DNA of 64,000 nucleotides, from positions 243,229 through 307,228 of the forward strand of contig RQOL01000479.1 of the NCBI GenBank assembly GCA_013076295.1, written 5' to 3'. Position 1 is the stretch's first letter; each line of letters opens with the position of its first letter. The notes under the pieces were generated by a model. The model did not search any database. It was not told the DNA's origin and saw only the letters and a program-made list of their open reading frames with translations. Shown one piece after another: positions 40,216 through 52,600 of this stretch. The position numbers and the translations under genes were made by a program. This DNA is from Sanderia malayensis (lineage: Eukaryota; Cnidaria; Scyphozoa; Semaeostomeae; Pelagiidae).

Positions 40216-42662
40216 CTAGAAGGCTGGCGCGCTTCGCGCGCCACCTCCCTAGTGTGTTGGCCTTGCTGTGAGTGGAACAGCGATTTTGAACAAAAGTGGG
40301 GTGGGTTTCTGTTGTTTTGGACTTTGATCTGAGTGGGACAGCGATTTTCAACAAAAGTGTGGTGGGTTTCAGTTGTTTTGGCCTTCGATCTGAGTGGGAC
40401 AGCGATCTTTAAAAAAAGTGGGTGGGTTTCTGTTGCTTTGACCTTCGATCTGAGTGAGACAGCGATCTTCAACAAAAGTGGGTGGGTTTCAGTTGTTTTG
40501 GCCCTCGATCTGAGTGGGACAGCTATCTTAAACAAAAGTGGGGTGGGTTTCTGTTGTTTTGGCCTTCGATCTGAGTGGACAGCTATTTTAAACAAAAGTG
40601 GGATGGGTTTCTGTTGTTTTGGCCTTCGATCTGAGTGGGACAGCGATCTTAAACAAAAGTGGGGTTGGTTTCTGTCGTTTGGGCTTCGATCTGAGTGGGA
40701 CAGTGATCTTCAACAAAGTGGGATGGACACGCAAAGTAATATACTTCAGTTGAAATTATGCAAGTTTATTAGTTCCATCTATTCACCGAACACACGGTCC
40801 ATAGAATCCCTGAGCCCTGGTTTCCATTCCAGGTTGTTCCAGGTCTATGTTTTCCCGTGATGCGAGAAATCCACCACTTTATTCAGCGTGGCAGAAACAC
40901 CTGAACTCAAAAACCCACGTAGAGAGAAGCTCCGTTAACAATACATCAGGTTTCTGAAAAACATCAGAAAACCATTGCGAATGAATTGACCACTGGATTG
41001 AGATTTTGATTAAAAAATAAACAATTTAAAAAATACAGATTAAGTCTCTCCCGAGAACACGGTGCATGTAATCCCGAGCCCCGTTTGCCATTCCAAGTTG
41101 TTTCGGGTCCATGTTTTTCCCAATGCACAAATTTCAGAGCTATTTAGCCAGTGTGGTAGAAACGCCCCAACTCGAACCCCACGCAGAGAAGCTTTTTGAA
41201 AAAGCATCAGATTTGTGAGTACTTAATATCAGAAAACAGAATTTGATTGAATTTATTAATTTCATTCAAGATTGCAACTAAATAATATACAATTTTAATA
41301 CAACAGATGGCACTCAATAACGCATGTCTACAACTACACGAATTCCATGAAAGCAATACAGAAGCCCATTATGAAAATTTTAGAAGGGCCCCGAAGTTGA
41401 ATACTTCTAAACACCCAGGCACCAGTCGAAATTGAATATATAGAAGCGTTTTTAAATACAGCAGATCATGAAAGTTTTTAAATAACTCACTCACATATTT
41501 CACAGGCCAAAATCCACAACTTTTTTGCTTTGAATAGCTAATCAAGCTCAGTGGCAGGCACTTTTAGAATCCACGTGGAATTGAAGCAACCTTTTCAGGG
41601 TTTATCTGACCCAGAAAGAAAGTGGTGTGCTTGAAAGATGAAATCGCAATGTTAGCCTGCGGATGGCAAGTCGGCAATAGTAATTCAGCAAAATAGCGTT
41701 TGGGCAACTCCACGTGTTCAGAACGCCTTCGGTTCAGTGAAATCCCGAAATTGCTGTTTCTGAAATTCATGAGTTACATCGTTGTATCCAAACCTGTTCT
41801 TATAAAAGCAAAATTTGATCATTCATCGGTTTAGTATTCGATTTGACATAGTGGAGATTTGTAAAGCAAAGAATAATTTAGAAATTTAGAGCGCACAAAA
41901 ATTTCTATAAACCAGCTCATCAGAATATCTTGAAAACACGATAAGAAGGATACAAAGAAGTTTAGTAAAGGCAATTAACAACTTAGCCACTTACCAGTTA
42001 AATCCTGAAGCTTTTAGTTGGAAATCTCGAGTAAAATGGCAGCAAAAATAAAACAGCCATCCAACAAAATAAATCCATTCGGTTTGCCTGGCCTGCCCAG
42101 CCCATCCCAAAAATTCGAAAATGAAAAAATCAAGTGCACACTTTCCTTTCCTCGTCAACAAAGGACGCAAATGGATAAGTGCGAAACGTAACAGGGTTTC
42201 ATTGTTTCGAAAAGGCTTGGCAACGCAAAACAACGCACGATCGATCTTTACAGAAACATAACATCATCCAGACGCCGTAATGGTCAGGGTGTCGCCGAGC
42301 ACAACACGTTTTGTTCGATTCAAAAGCTTCAGTATGCGACAAAGCTTTGGAAACGTCCCCCGGCACGCAAAACAAAAGGCGAAAGAACAGCACACACTCC
42401 ATCCTCTCACACGAAAGAGAAAGGCCTCATTACGGGAAAACAAAGGGCGAAATATTTTCGAAGCAGAAAATGGGAAATATCTCTAAAACGATAAGGAATT
42501 TAAAAAAATAAAATAATTTCTAGGCTTGTCCAGTGGAAGGCAAAGACATCTAGGTGGTTTCGAAAAAGATTAAGCCAAGCAGAAAAACGTAGAGGGAGAC
42601 AACATTGAGCACTGAGCCTTTGAGCGCAACACCTTTGCCGCTGCGATTTTAGTATTTATTGA
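40216..42662 (-). mobile_element. HelC copy 4, nested, expanded 60-bp array
   Basis: Length 2,447 bp, about 110 bp longer than copies 2 and 3, explained by two extra 60-bp units offset by small deletions. The 3' CTAG is at 40216 and the 5' TC at 42662. Confidence 0.75.
40267..40720. repeat. 60-bp tandem repeat in HelC, eight units
   Basis: The GATCTGAGTGGGACAGC anchor recurs every 60 bp at about 40327, 40387, 40447, 40507, 40567, 40627 and 40688, after a first degenerate unit at 40267. Confidence 0.9.
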
Positions 42663-42839
42663 CATACATACATACATACATACATACCTACATACATACA
42701 TACATACATACATACATACATACATACATGAGCCGGGTTCGGTTGCTTCGCTCCCTCCCGGAGCCCGTCAAGTAAACAAAGCTTAATCTGGTTGGCGCGC
42801 TTCGCGCGCTGCATTCGTTTCCGCTCATGCTCATACATA

Positions 42840-45216
42840 CATACCATACATACCCTACAATACATAACCTACAATACATACCCTACAATACATACCCTAC
42901 TATACATACCATGCAATACATACCCTACAATACATACCCTACAATACATACCCTACAATAAATTACCTGACAATACATACCCTACAATATATACCGTACA
43001 ATAAATACCCTACAATACAAAGCCTACAATACATACCCTACAATACATACCCTACAATACATACCCTACTATACATACCCTACAATACATACCCTACATT
43101 CATACCCTACAATACATACCCTACAACACATACCCTACAAACACATACCTTACAATACATACCTTACAATACATACCTACAATACATACCCTACATATAA
43201 ATACCCTAAAATACAAACCCTACAATACATGCCCTACGATACATACCCTACATAACATACCCGACAATACATACCCTACAATACATACCATACAATACAT
43301 AGCCTACAATACAAACCCTACAATACATACGGTACAATACATACCCTACAATACACACCCTATAATACATACCTTACAATGCATACCCTACAATACATAC
43401 CCTACAATACATACCTTACAACACATACCCTACATAACATACCCTAAAATACATACCCTACAATACATACCCTACCATAAATATCTTACAATACATACCC
43501 TACAATAAATACCCTACATTACATACCCTACAATACAAACCCTACGGTACATACCCTATAATACATACTCTACAATAAATACCCTACAATACATACCCTA
43601 CAATACATACCCTACAATACATACCTACAATACATACCCTACAATACACACCCTTCAATACATACCTTACAATACATACCCTACAATAAATACCCTACAA
43701 TAAATACCATACAACACATACCCTACATAACACACCCTACTATACATACCCTACAATACATACCCTACAATACATACCCTACAATAAATACCATACAATA
43801 CATACCCTACAATAAATACCCTACGATACATACGCTACAATACAAACCCTACTATAAATACCCTACTATAAATACCCTACAATACATACCCTACAATACA
43901 TTTCCTACAATACATACCTTACAATACATACCCTACAATACATACCCTACAATACATACCCTACAATACCTACCCTACAATACATACCCTACAATACATA
44001 CCCTACAATATATACCCTACAATAAATACCCTACAATACATACCTTACAATAAATACCCTACAATAAAGACACTACAATAAATACCCTATAATACATACC
44101 CTACAATACATACCTTACAATGCATACCCTACAATACATACCCTACAATACATACCTTACAACACATACCCTACATAACATACCCTAAAATACATACCCT
44201 ACAATACATACGCTACCATAATTACCATACAATACATACCCAACAATAAATACCCTACATTACATACCCTACAATACAACCCCTACGATACATACCCTAT
44301 AATACATACTCTACAATAAATACCCTACAATACATACCCTACAATAAATACCCTACAAAACATACCCTACAATACAAACCCTACTATGCATACCCTACAA
44401 TACATACCCTATAATAAATACCATACAATACATACCCTACAATACATACCCTACAATACATACCCTACAATAATTACCTTACAATAAATACCCTACAATA
44501 AATACCCTACAATACATACCCTACAATACATACCCTACAATACATACCCTACAATACATACCCTATAATACATACCCTACATAACATACCCTACAATACA
44601 TACCCTACAATACATACCCTACAATACATACCCTAAAATACATACCCTACAATACATACACTACAATACATACCCTACAATACATACCCTACAATACATA
44701 CCCTACAAAACATACCCTACAATAAATACCCTACAATACATACCCCACAATACATACCCTACATACATACCCTACAATACATACCCTACAATACATAACC
44801 TACAATAAATACCCTACAATAAATACCCTACAATACATACCCTACATAACATACCCTACTATACATACCCTACAATACATACCCTACAATACATACCCTA
44901 CAATAAATACCATACAATACATACCCTACAATAAATACCCTACAATACATACCCTACAATACATACCCTACATACATACCCTACAATACATACCCTACAA
45001 TACATACCCTACAATACAAACCCTACAATAAACACCCTACAATACATACCCTACAATAAATACCCTACAATAAATACCCTACAATAAATACCCTACAATA
45101 AATACCCTACAATACATACCCTACAACACATACCCTACATAACATACCCTACAATAAATACCATACAATACATACCCTACAATAAATACCCTACAATACA
45201 TACCCTACAATACATA
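42840..45216. repeat. 14-bp minisatellite array 8
   Basis: Same variant order as array 5 except for the single rather than duplicated block near 44600. Confidence 0.95.
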
Positions 45217-46681
45217 CTATACGGCGCAACATTTCTAAAGAAAGTAAAAGCGGGAGGTCGGATCTTCCCCCATGGCAATCGACCGCCCAGCGCCCACCCT
45301 GCCGCCCCCCTGAAAGGCGAAGGTTGATAGCTTCAGTGTGAAGTTAGAAAAAAAAAGTTGCCTTCAAAAATTTAATCAATCCTGGAAAACTTAAACTCAA
45401 TCTCTAATAAAAATTATATCAAACTGTAGCTAAGAAAAAAGCGAATCCGATAAAAATATTCACATTTCTTAACAGTGTTGTTTTGAATTTTAAGCGAGTA
45501 TTTAGTGCAGCCCAAGACAAAAGCCTTGAAAAAATTTATTCATCAGCCAACTTTAAAGACACAAAAATTCCCCTAACTTGGTCAAACTTTGTCCATTTTA
45601 ACTCAAATTACACCAACATGAAGCTTATACATTGGCGAATAAGTATCGAAAGTAATTGGGTGCATTTGAAATGCTTTTCCCAATTTTAGTTGTACATTTT
45701 TGAAGTCCAAAACATGATTTTGTTGATCAAAAATAGCCGTGAAATCAAGCCCGTGAAATAAATTGCATTTAAAACACGATTCACCAACTTTCAAATTAAG
45801 TTAACGTGGCCAAACTTTGTCCTACACACCCCACGAAAATATCAACATGAAGCTAATAGCTTGGCGAACATTTATCGAAAGTATTTGGGTGAAAAAAACA
45901 AAGTTTTGGCAGGTTAAAAATTAATTTTCGCAATTGAAAACACACACGTGTTGCTTGAAAATTTCGTGCTTTTCAGCAAAATCCAAACTCGGCTAGAACT
46001 GTCCAAAAACAGAGGAAAATCAAGAAAACAAAAAAAACAAAGCCATATAACTTTAGTTCTTGTGTAAATAAACAGTTCTCGAAAGTTTAAATGGAGAAAA
46101 TCGGCCCAGAACGACCCGAGTAAATCAAAATTGTCTTCGTGTTTTGGTTAGGCCCTCGAGCCGAAAGGAAAACGTGAGGTTAAACAAAACAAAACTCGTG
46201 CTATTTTCAGCTAAAAACAATTGAATAAAGGAAATACCTTGAAATAATTGTCCACCAATTGTCTCCACAGGTCTTGACAACAATTGACACGTCTTTACAA
46301 TTGATTTCGGACACGTATTCGTGCTTAAACCCGAGCAACTTGCAGCCCGCTCAACTAAAAAAACACGTGCTTCTCCCTGCTCGCTTTGCATCTCATTAAC
46401 TCCGTCCTCGGAACTTTCTAGAAAGTCGGAACACAAAATGGGCCATAACTCCCGAACCGTTCGGAGTAGAAATTAGCAACATACTTTACTGTGATCAGCG
46501 CAATGCAGCGATCATTTTGATACCAATTTGCACCCTTATTGACCTCCAGGAAAAAAGCCTTTTTGATCACAACGAAATTCCTTTGATCCCATTGTTCGGT
46601 CGAACGTCGATTGTTCAACAAACAATAGCCCATTGTTCACAGTCGGCGGGTCACGTGTCCACGTAGATTATATAATAGAGA

Positions 46682-49441
46682 CTAGCCGGGGGCACTCGCT
46701 ACGCTCGCTTCCCGGAGCCCGTCAAGTACAAAAAGTTTAATGTGGTTGGCGCGCTTCGCGCGCTGCATTCGCTCCCGCTCATGCCCATACATACATACAT
46801 ACATACATACATACATACATACATACATACATACATACATACATACACACATACATACATACATACATACATACATACACACATACATACATACATACAT
46901 ACATACATACATACATACATACATACATACATGAGCCGGGTTCGGTCGCTTCGCTCCCTCCCCGGAACCCGTCAAGTAAACAAAGCTTAATCTGGTTGGC
47001 GCGCTTCGCGCGCTGCATTCGCTCCCGCTCATGCCCATACATACATTCATACATACCCTACAATACATACCCTACATAACATACCCTACAATACATACCC
47101 TACGATACATACCCTACAATACATACCCTACAATACATACCCTACAATACATACCTACAATACATACCCTACATAACATACCCTAAAATACATACCCTAC
47201 AATACATACCCTACTATAAATACCCTAAAATACATACCCACCATACATACCCTACAATACATACCCTACATAACATACCCTACAATACATGCCCTACAAT
47301 ACATACCCTACAATACATACCTTACAATACATACCCTACAATACATACCCTACGATACATACCTTACAATACATACCCTAAAATACATACCTTACAATAC
47401 ATACCCTAAAATACATACCCTAAAATACATACCCTACAATGTATAGCCTAAAATACATACCCTACAATACATACCCTACAACACATACCCTACAATACAT
47501 ACCCTACTATACATACCCTACAATACATACCCTACAATAAATACCCTACAATACATACCCTACAATAAATACCCTACAATAAATACCTTACAATACATAC
47601 CCTACAATAAATACCCTACAATACATACCCTACATACATACCCTACAACACATACCCTACAATACATACCCTACAATACATACCCTACAATGAATACCTT
47701 ACAATACATACCCTACAATAAATACCCTACAATAAATACCCTACAATACATACCCTACATACATACCCTACAATACATACCCTACCTAACATACCCTACA
47801 ATACATACCCTACAATACATACCCTACAATGTATAGCCTAAAATGCATACCCTACAATACATACCCTACAACACATACCCTACAATACATACCCTACTAT
47901 ACATACCCTACAATACATACCCTACAATACATACCCTACAATACATACCCTACAATACATACCCTACAATACATACTATACGACGCAACATTTCTAAAGA
48001 AAGTAAAGGTGGGAGCTCGAATCTTCCCTCCTGACAATTGACCGCCCTGCGCCCACCCTGCCGCCCCCCTGAAAGCCGAAGGTTGATAGCTTCAGTGTGA
48101 AGTTTGAAAAAAAAAGTTGCCTTCAAAAATTTAATCAATCTTGGAAAATTTAAACTCAATCTCTAATAAAATATATATCAAACTGTAGCTAAGGAAACAG
48201 CGAATCCGATAAATATATTCACATTTCTTAACAGTTTTGTTCTGAATTTTAAGCGAGTATTTAGTGCAGCCCAAGACAAAAGCCGTGAAAAAATTTATTC
48301 ATCAGCCAACTTTAAAAACACAAAAATTCCCTTAACTTGGTCACAATTTGTCCATTTGAACTCAAATTACACCAACATGAAGCTGATACCTTGGCGAATA
48401 AGTATCGAAAGTAATTGGGTGCATTTAAAATGCTTTTCCCAATTTTAGTTGTACATTTTTGAAGTCCAAGACATGATTTTGTTGATCAAAAATAGCCCTG
48501 AAATCAAACCCGTGAAAAAAATAGCATTTAAAACACGATTCACCAACTTTCAAATTAAAATAACGTGGCCAATTTTTGTCCTACACATGCCAAGAAAATA
48601 TCAACATGAAGCTAATAGCTTGGCGAACATTTATCGAATGTATTTGGGTGAAAAAAACAAAGTTTTGGCAGGTTAAAATTTAATTTTCGCAAATGCAAAA
48701 CACACGCGTGTTGCTTGAAAATTTCGTGTTTTTCAGCAAAATCCAAACTCGGCTAAAACTGTCCGAAAACGGAGGAAAATCAACAAAACAAAAAAAAACA
48801 AAGCCATATAACTTTAGTTCTTGTGTAAATAAACAGTTATCGAAAGTTTAAATGGAGAAAATCGGCCAAGAACGACCCGAGAAAATCAAAATTGTCTTCA
48901 TGTTTTGGTTAGGCCCTCGAGCCGAAAGAAAAACGTGAGGTGAAACAAAACAAAACTCGTGCTATTTAAAGCCAAAAACAATTGAATAAAGGAAATACCT
49001 TGAAATAATTGTCCACCAATTGTCTCCACAGGTCTTGACAACAATTGGCACGTCTTTACAATTGATTTCCGGCAGGTATTTACGTTTAAACCCGAGCAAC
49101 TTGCCGCCCGTTCAACTAAAAAAACACGTGCTTCTCCTTGCTCGTTTTGCATCTCATTAACTCCGTCCTCGGAACTTTCTAGAAAGTCGGAACACAAAAT
49201 GGGCCATAACTCCCGAACCGTTTGGAGTAGAAATTAGCGGAAAGCTTTACTGTGATCAGCGCAATGCGGCGATCATTTTGATACCAATTCGCACCCTTAT
49301 TGACCCCCAGGAAAAAAGCCTTTTTGATCACAACGAAATTCCTTTGATCCCATTGTTTGGTCGAACGTCGATTGTTCAAAAGACAATGGGCATTGTTCAC
49401 AGTCGGCGGGTCACGTGTGATCGTAGAATAGTATATATAGA
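46682..49441 (-). mobile_element. HelA copy 10, HelC-free
   Basis: A 2,760-bp unit with intact CTAG at 46682 and 5' TCTATATATACTATTC at 49441. Two A modules (46795-46682 and 47038-46932) flank about 135 bp of (TACA)n interrupted by two TACACACA variants. Same architecture as copy 6 at the matching place in the left array, but its B module (49441-47978) is a different subtype. Confidence 0.8.
47052..47977. repeat. 14-bp minisatellite array 9
   Basis: Contains an internal duplicated block marked by ACAATGTATAGCCTAAAAT at about 47437 and 47827. Confidence 0.95.
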
Positions 49442-49605
49442 CTAGCCGGGGGCGCTCGCATACGCTCGCTTCCCGGAGCCCCCCAAGCAACAAAAGTTTA
49501 ATGTGGTTGGCGCACTTCGTGCGCTGCATTCGCTAACGCTCATGCCTCTTCCAACCCCACGTACAGTGGTTTGGTTCGCCCTCGCTCCCCTGTCTATCTA
49601 TTGTC
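49442..49605 (-). mobile_element. HelA-family 3' end fragment
   Basis: The terminal CTAG at 49442 abuts the 5' TC of copy 10. It contains the A hairpin in the GCGCAC form and then a CCCCACGTACAGTGG stretch found otherwise only in the 88-bp units at 33025-33275. It therefore belongs to the solo-insertion subfamily. The rest of the element is missing and unique sequence follows. Confidence 0.7.
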
Positions 49606-52600
49606 ACGATTGTAGTGTTTAACATGAATGGAAATTAGTTTTAGCGATCAGCCTCGTGTTCGTTTGAAAATCCTCGTTTTCATCAGGTAAGCCTCGTGCT
49701 GATGGTACAGTAGATAAGATGCAACATCAAAGTTTGTTTTGTTTTAGGGACAACAACAATTAGCCTGCTATTAGTTGAGTGCCTCCATGGACACTTGCAA
49801 TTGTGACTTTTTTCACTGTATTGTAACGTAGTATTAAGAATATATTAAAAGCCCTGACAGCAAAAATTAAGTGTGACTCTTGCAACACGACAAAAGATTT
49901 CCACGGGTGGGATTGGTTTTACGTTAGTTTCAATCATATAGAACATAAGGATAAGCACCAGACACCGTGGATAACGAATGCAAAAATACTTCATAATCAT
50001 CATCAATGGGATGGGAATTGCATGGGGAAAGGAGTTTCATAAGAGTATTGGGCTTGGCTGGTAAGGCAAAGAAGGCAGCCACAAAATGAAAAGAACCGTC
50101 AACGAAAATATTTTAAGAAAATCAAAGCCACTGAAACATTTGGGTACAGCATTAAACACTCTTTCCCAAATTATTAAATATAAAAAGCCATGAAACATAA
50201 GCGGAGTTGTCAATTTTGGCCTCAAGAAACTATATTTTAACAAACAATGAGTGAAATGCAATTGGCCTAAGCAATTATATGGGAACTTGAATGGGGTGAA
50301 ACTAAAAAATAAAGGCTACTTACTCCTGAGCTGCGGCGAAATGAATGTTTCTCTCAGCTTTACTTTCTCTTATTTCAGCATTAAGTTCCGTTTCGATCCA
50401 AGATTTGGGAAACGAATATTTGGACAGGACCACCACGACCAGCATGATAAATTGCTAAGTTGACAAAACATAGCATAAATCAAAATCATACAGCAAATTC
50501 TATTGTTATGCAGCCTCGTTTGGACGTGATTATCTGATTGAGCTTGATTGGCTAACAATTAACCCAGCCCAGACCCAACCCATGAAAGAAGAGAAGAGAA
50601 GACTGAACTCAACAAAGAACATGCTGGCATTGCGTCCTTCCTTTCGTCTTTTCTGCTCTTGCACTGGGTCACTGGCGATGGTAAGTAGGTTTTGCACATC
50701 GTTTTATATCATTGCGATCTTTTAAGTTACATCTTTAAAATGAATCTGTAGGGTTTTTGTGAAGGTTTTGATTCATTTTCCCAGCGTATAAGACTTGAGG
50801 AAATATAGTATTTCATAAAATCCCTTGAGAGTAGGCCACATTTAAGAAGAACGGATGCTAGAGTTGAGATACATTGTCTGCATTGGAAAATGAGATAAGA
50901 TTGTTTGCTTCTTACGTTTTATTACATCTATTATTCGTGAATTTTAGGTAGTGCATAATTTGTGTGGTGCGATGTCAAAGAAGGGAATTGTTAACTGCTC
51001 TTCTTTTGGTAAGTATTGAAATAAAGGAGCCCATGACGCATGCGAAAGGCCATCTAATTCATTCATAAAGACGGGTTTTTGAAGTACATTTCTTGCAAAT
51101 TGTTACGGTTTGTGTCACAGGATGTTAAAGAAGAGTTTAAAGGTACTTTTGGCGAAATGCATGGTTTTTCAAAGGTAATAGTCTTGTTATTATTTTCGCA
51201 ATTTTATTGTTATTAATTGGTATGCAAATGTACCCTTGTACACGTTTTAACAATTAAACAAAACAAACAAAGAACAGTGGAAGAAAACGAACAAAAGACA
51301 AACATTAACACAATTACAATTACAGTTACATTTACCTTGTGTCTCTGCCCCTAATTAAACATAAAATTTCTTCGGTTGGCACGTCTGCCCACATGCACCT
51401 TGTTTTTTCTTCATTTTTTTGTTTATTTTTTTTGTTTTCTTTTTTATTTTTTTTGAATCTGTTTTTGTTAAGAATTTTTATTCTTATTTCCTTAGATGTG
51501 CTGTAGGAAAGAATACATTGTTTCAGAAAGAATTTAAAGTGAGCGATATGTTTTACGAACGGATGAGGTGGGTATTTAGCATTGCAACTCACGCTAATTC
51601 ATTTTTAGAGAGGTGCCTCCCTTCAAGGCTCACAAAATTGAACTTGGTAGTTCTTTTAATTGTGTTAAATTTGTTGCCACATTCTTTCTTCAGTGTGGAT
51701 ACATCTTTGAAGTTGAAGAGCTACGACCAATAGGATGAATTTAGAAGAGTGACTCAATGTTGTTAAAAGATATGATACAATTGTGTTTGTGTTTGTGCTT
51801 GTAAAGCAGTTGGATAACCTTGTATTCACAGCATTTATTAAATTTATCAATATAAAGATGAAGGTAATTTCAATTGCACCTCTGTTTCCTCACCACAATG
51901 AATGAGTGTGGGCTCATTTTGCACATTGTTGGGAATATCACCCAGAAGTGCATTGTCAAGCTCATTTTCAATGGCAAATTCATTGTCACTATCCATGTTA
52001 ACACTATAAATAAATATATTGTCATTGTCAGTCAATGAAAGGTGAGTTAATAGGGTATTAGTTGTTTGATTTTGCCTGTAGGGTTCTCTTAATGTAACAC
52101 TAATATATACTTTTAATGTATTAATATGACACTATTTTTTGCAGAAAATCAATAATAATTCTCTTTCTTACAATGAAGGGAAGAGACTAAAGACAGGCAG
52201 AAAACACAGAAATAAATACATGAACTTACAGTATCAGTAGTAGGAAAAACTATCTATTTGAAGTGAACCTGTAAAGGATAAAATTGTTATTGTGATAATA
52301 TCCACTGCAATGGCAATTGTGACATAAAATATAGCACTTTCAGCTTTTTTAAAGCTGTTTAGTTATAAATAGCCTGTATTTTCATGTCAAAGTAAAAGCA
52401 ACATTAAAAATACATGTACTTACGTAAATTGCTGTTTTTCTCGTGGTGAGTTGGAAAAATTTTTTACGCACGCTAAGTCCTCTATGACGCAAGACAAATT
52501 TTAAATTTCGCGCCGCTATTGTTGTTGCTAGGACGCCGAAATTCCCGTGAATATCTGATGATAATAGTATTAGCTCCAGGACATTGCGTGGTGTTGCATT

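Larger units (their letters stand above)
40057..46681 (-). mobile_element. HelA copy 9, complete, carrying HelC
   Basis: A 6,625-bp unit: 5' TCTCTATTATATAATC at 46681, 3' TTAG at 40057. B module 46681-45217, minisatellite 8, inner A module (42835-42730), HelC (42662-40216), terminal A module. It is the closest relative of copy 5 (20684-27450), sharing the TATACGGCGCAAC edge and most minisatellite variants. It differs by an expanded 60-bp array and one fewer 270-bp minisatellite block. Confidence 0.8.
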
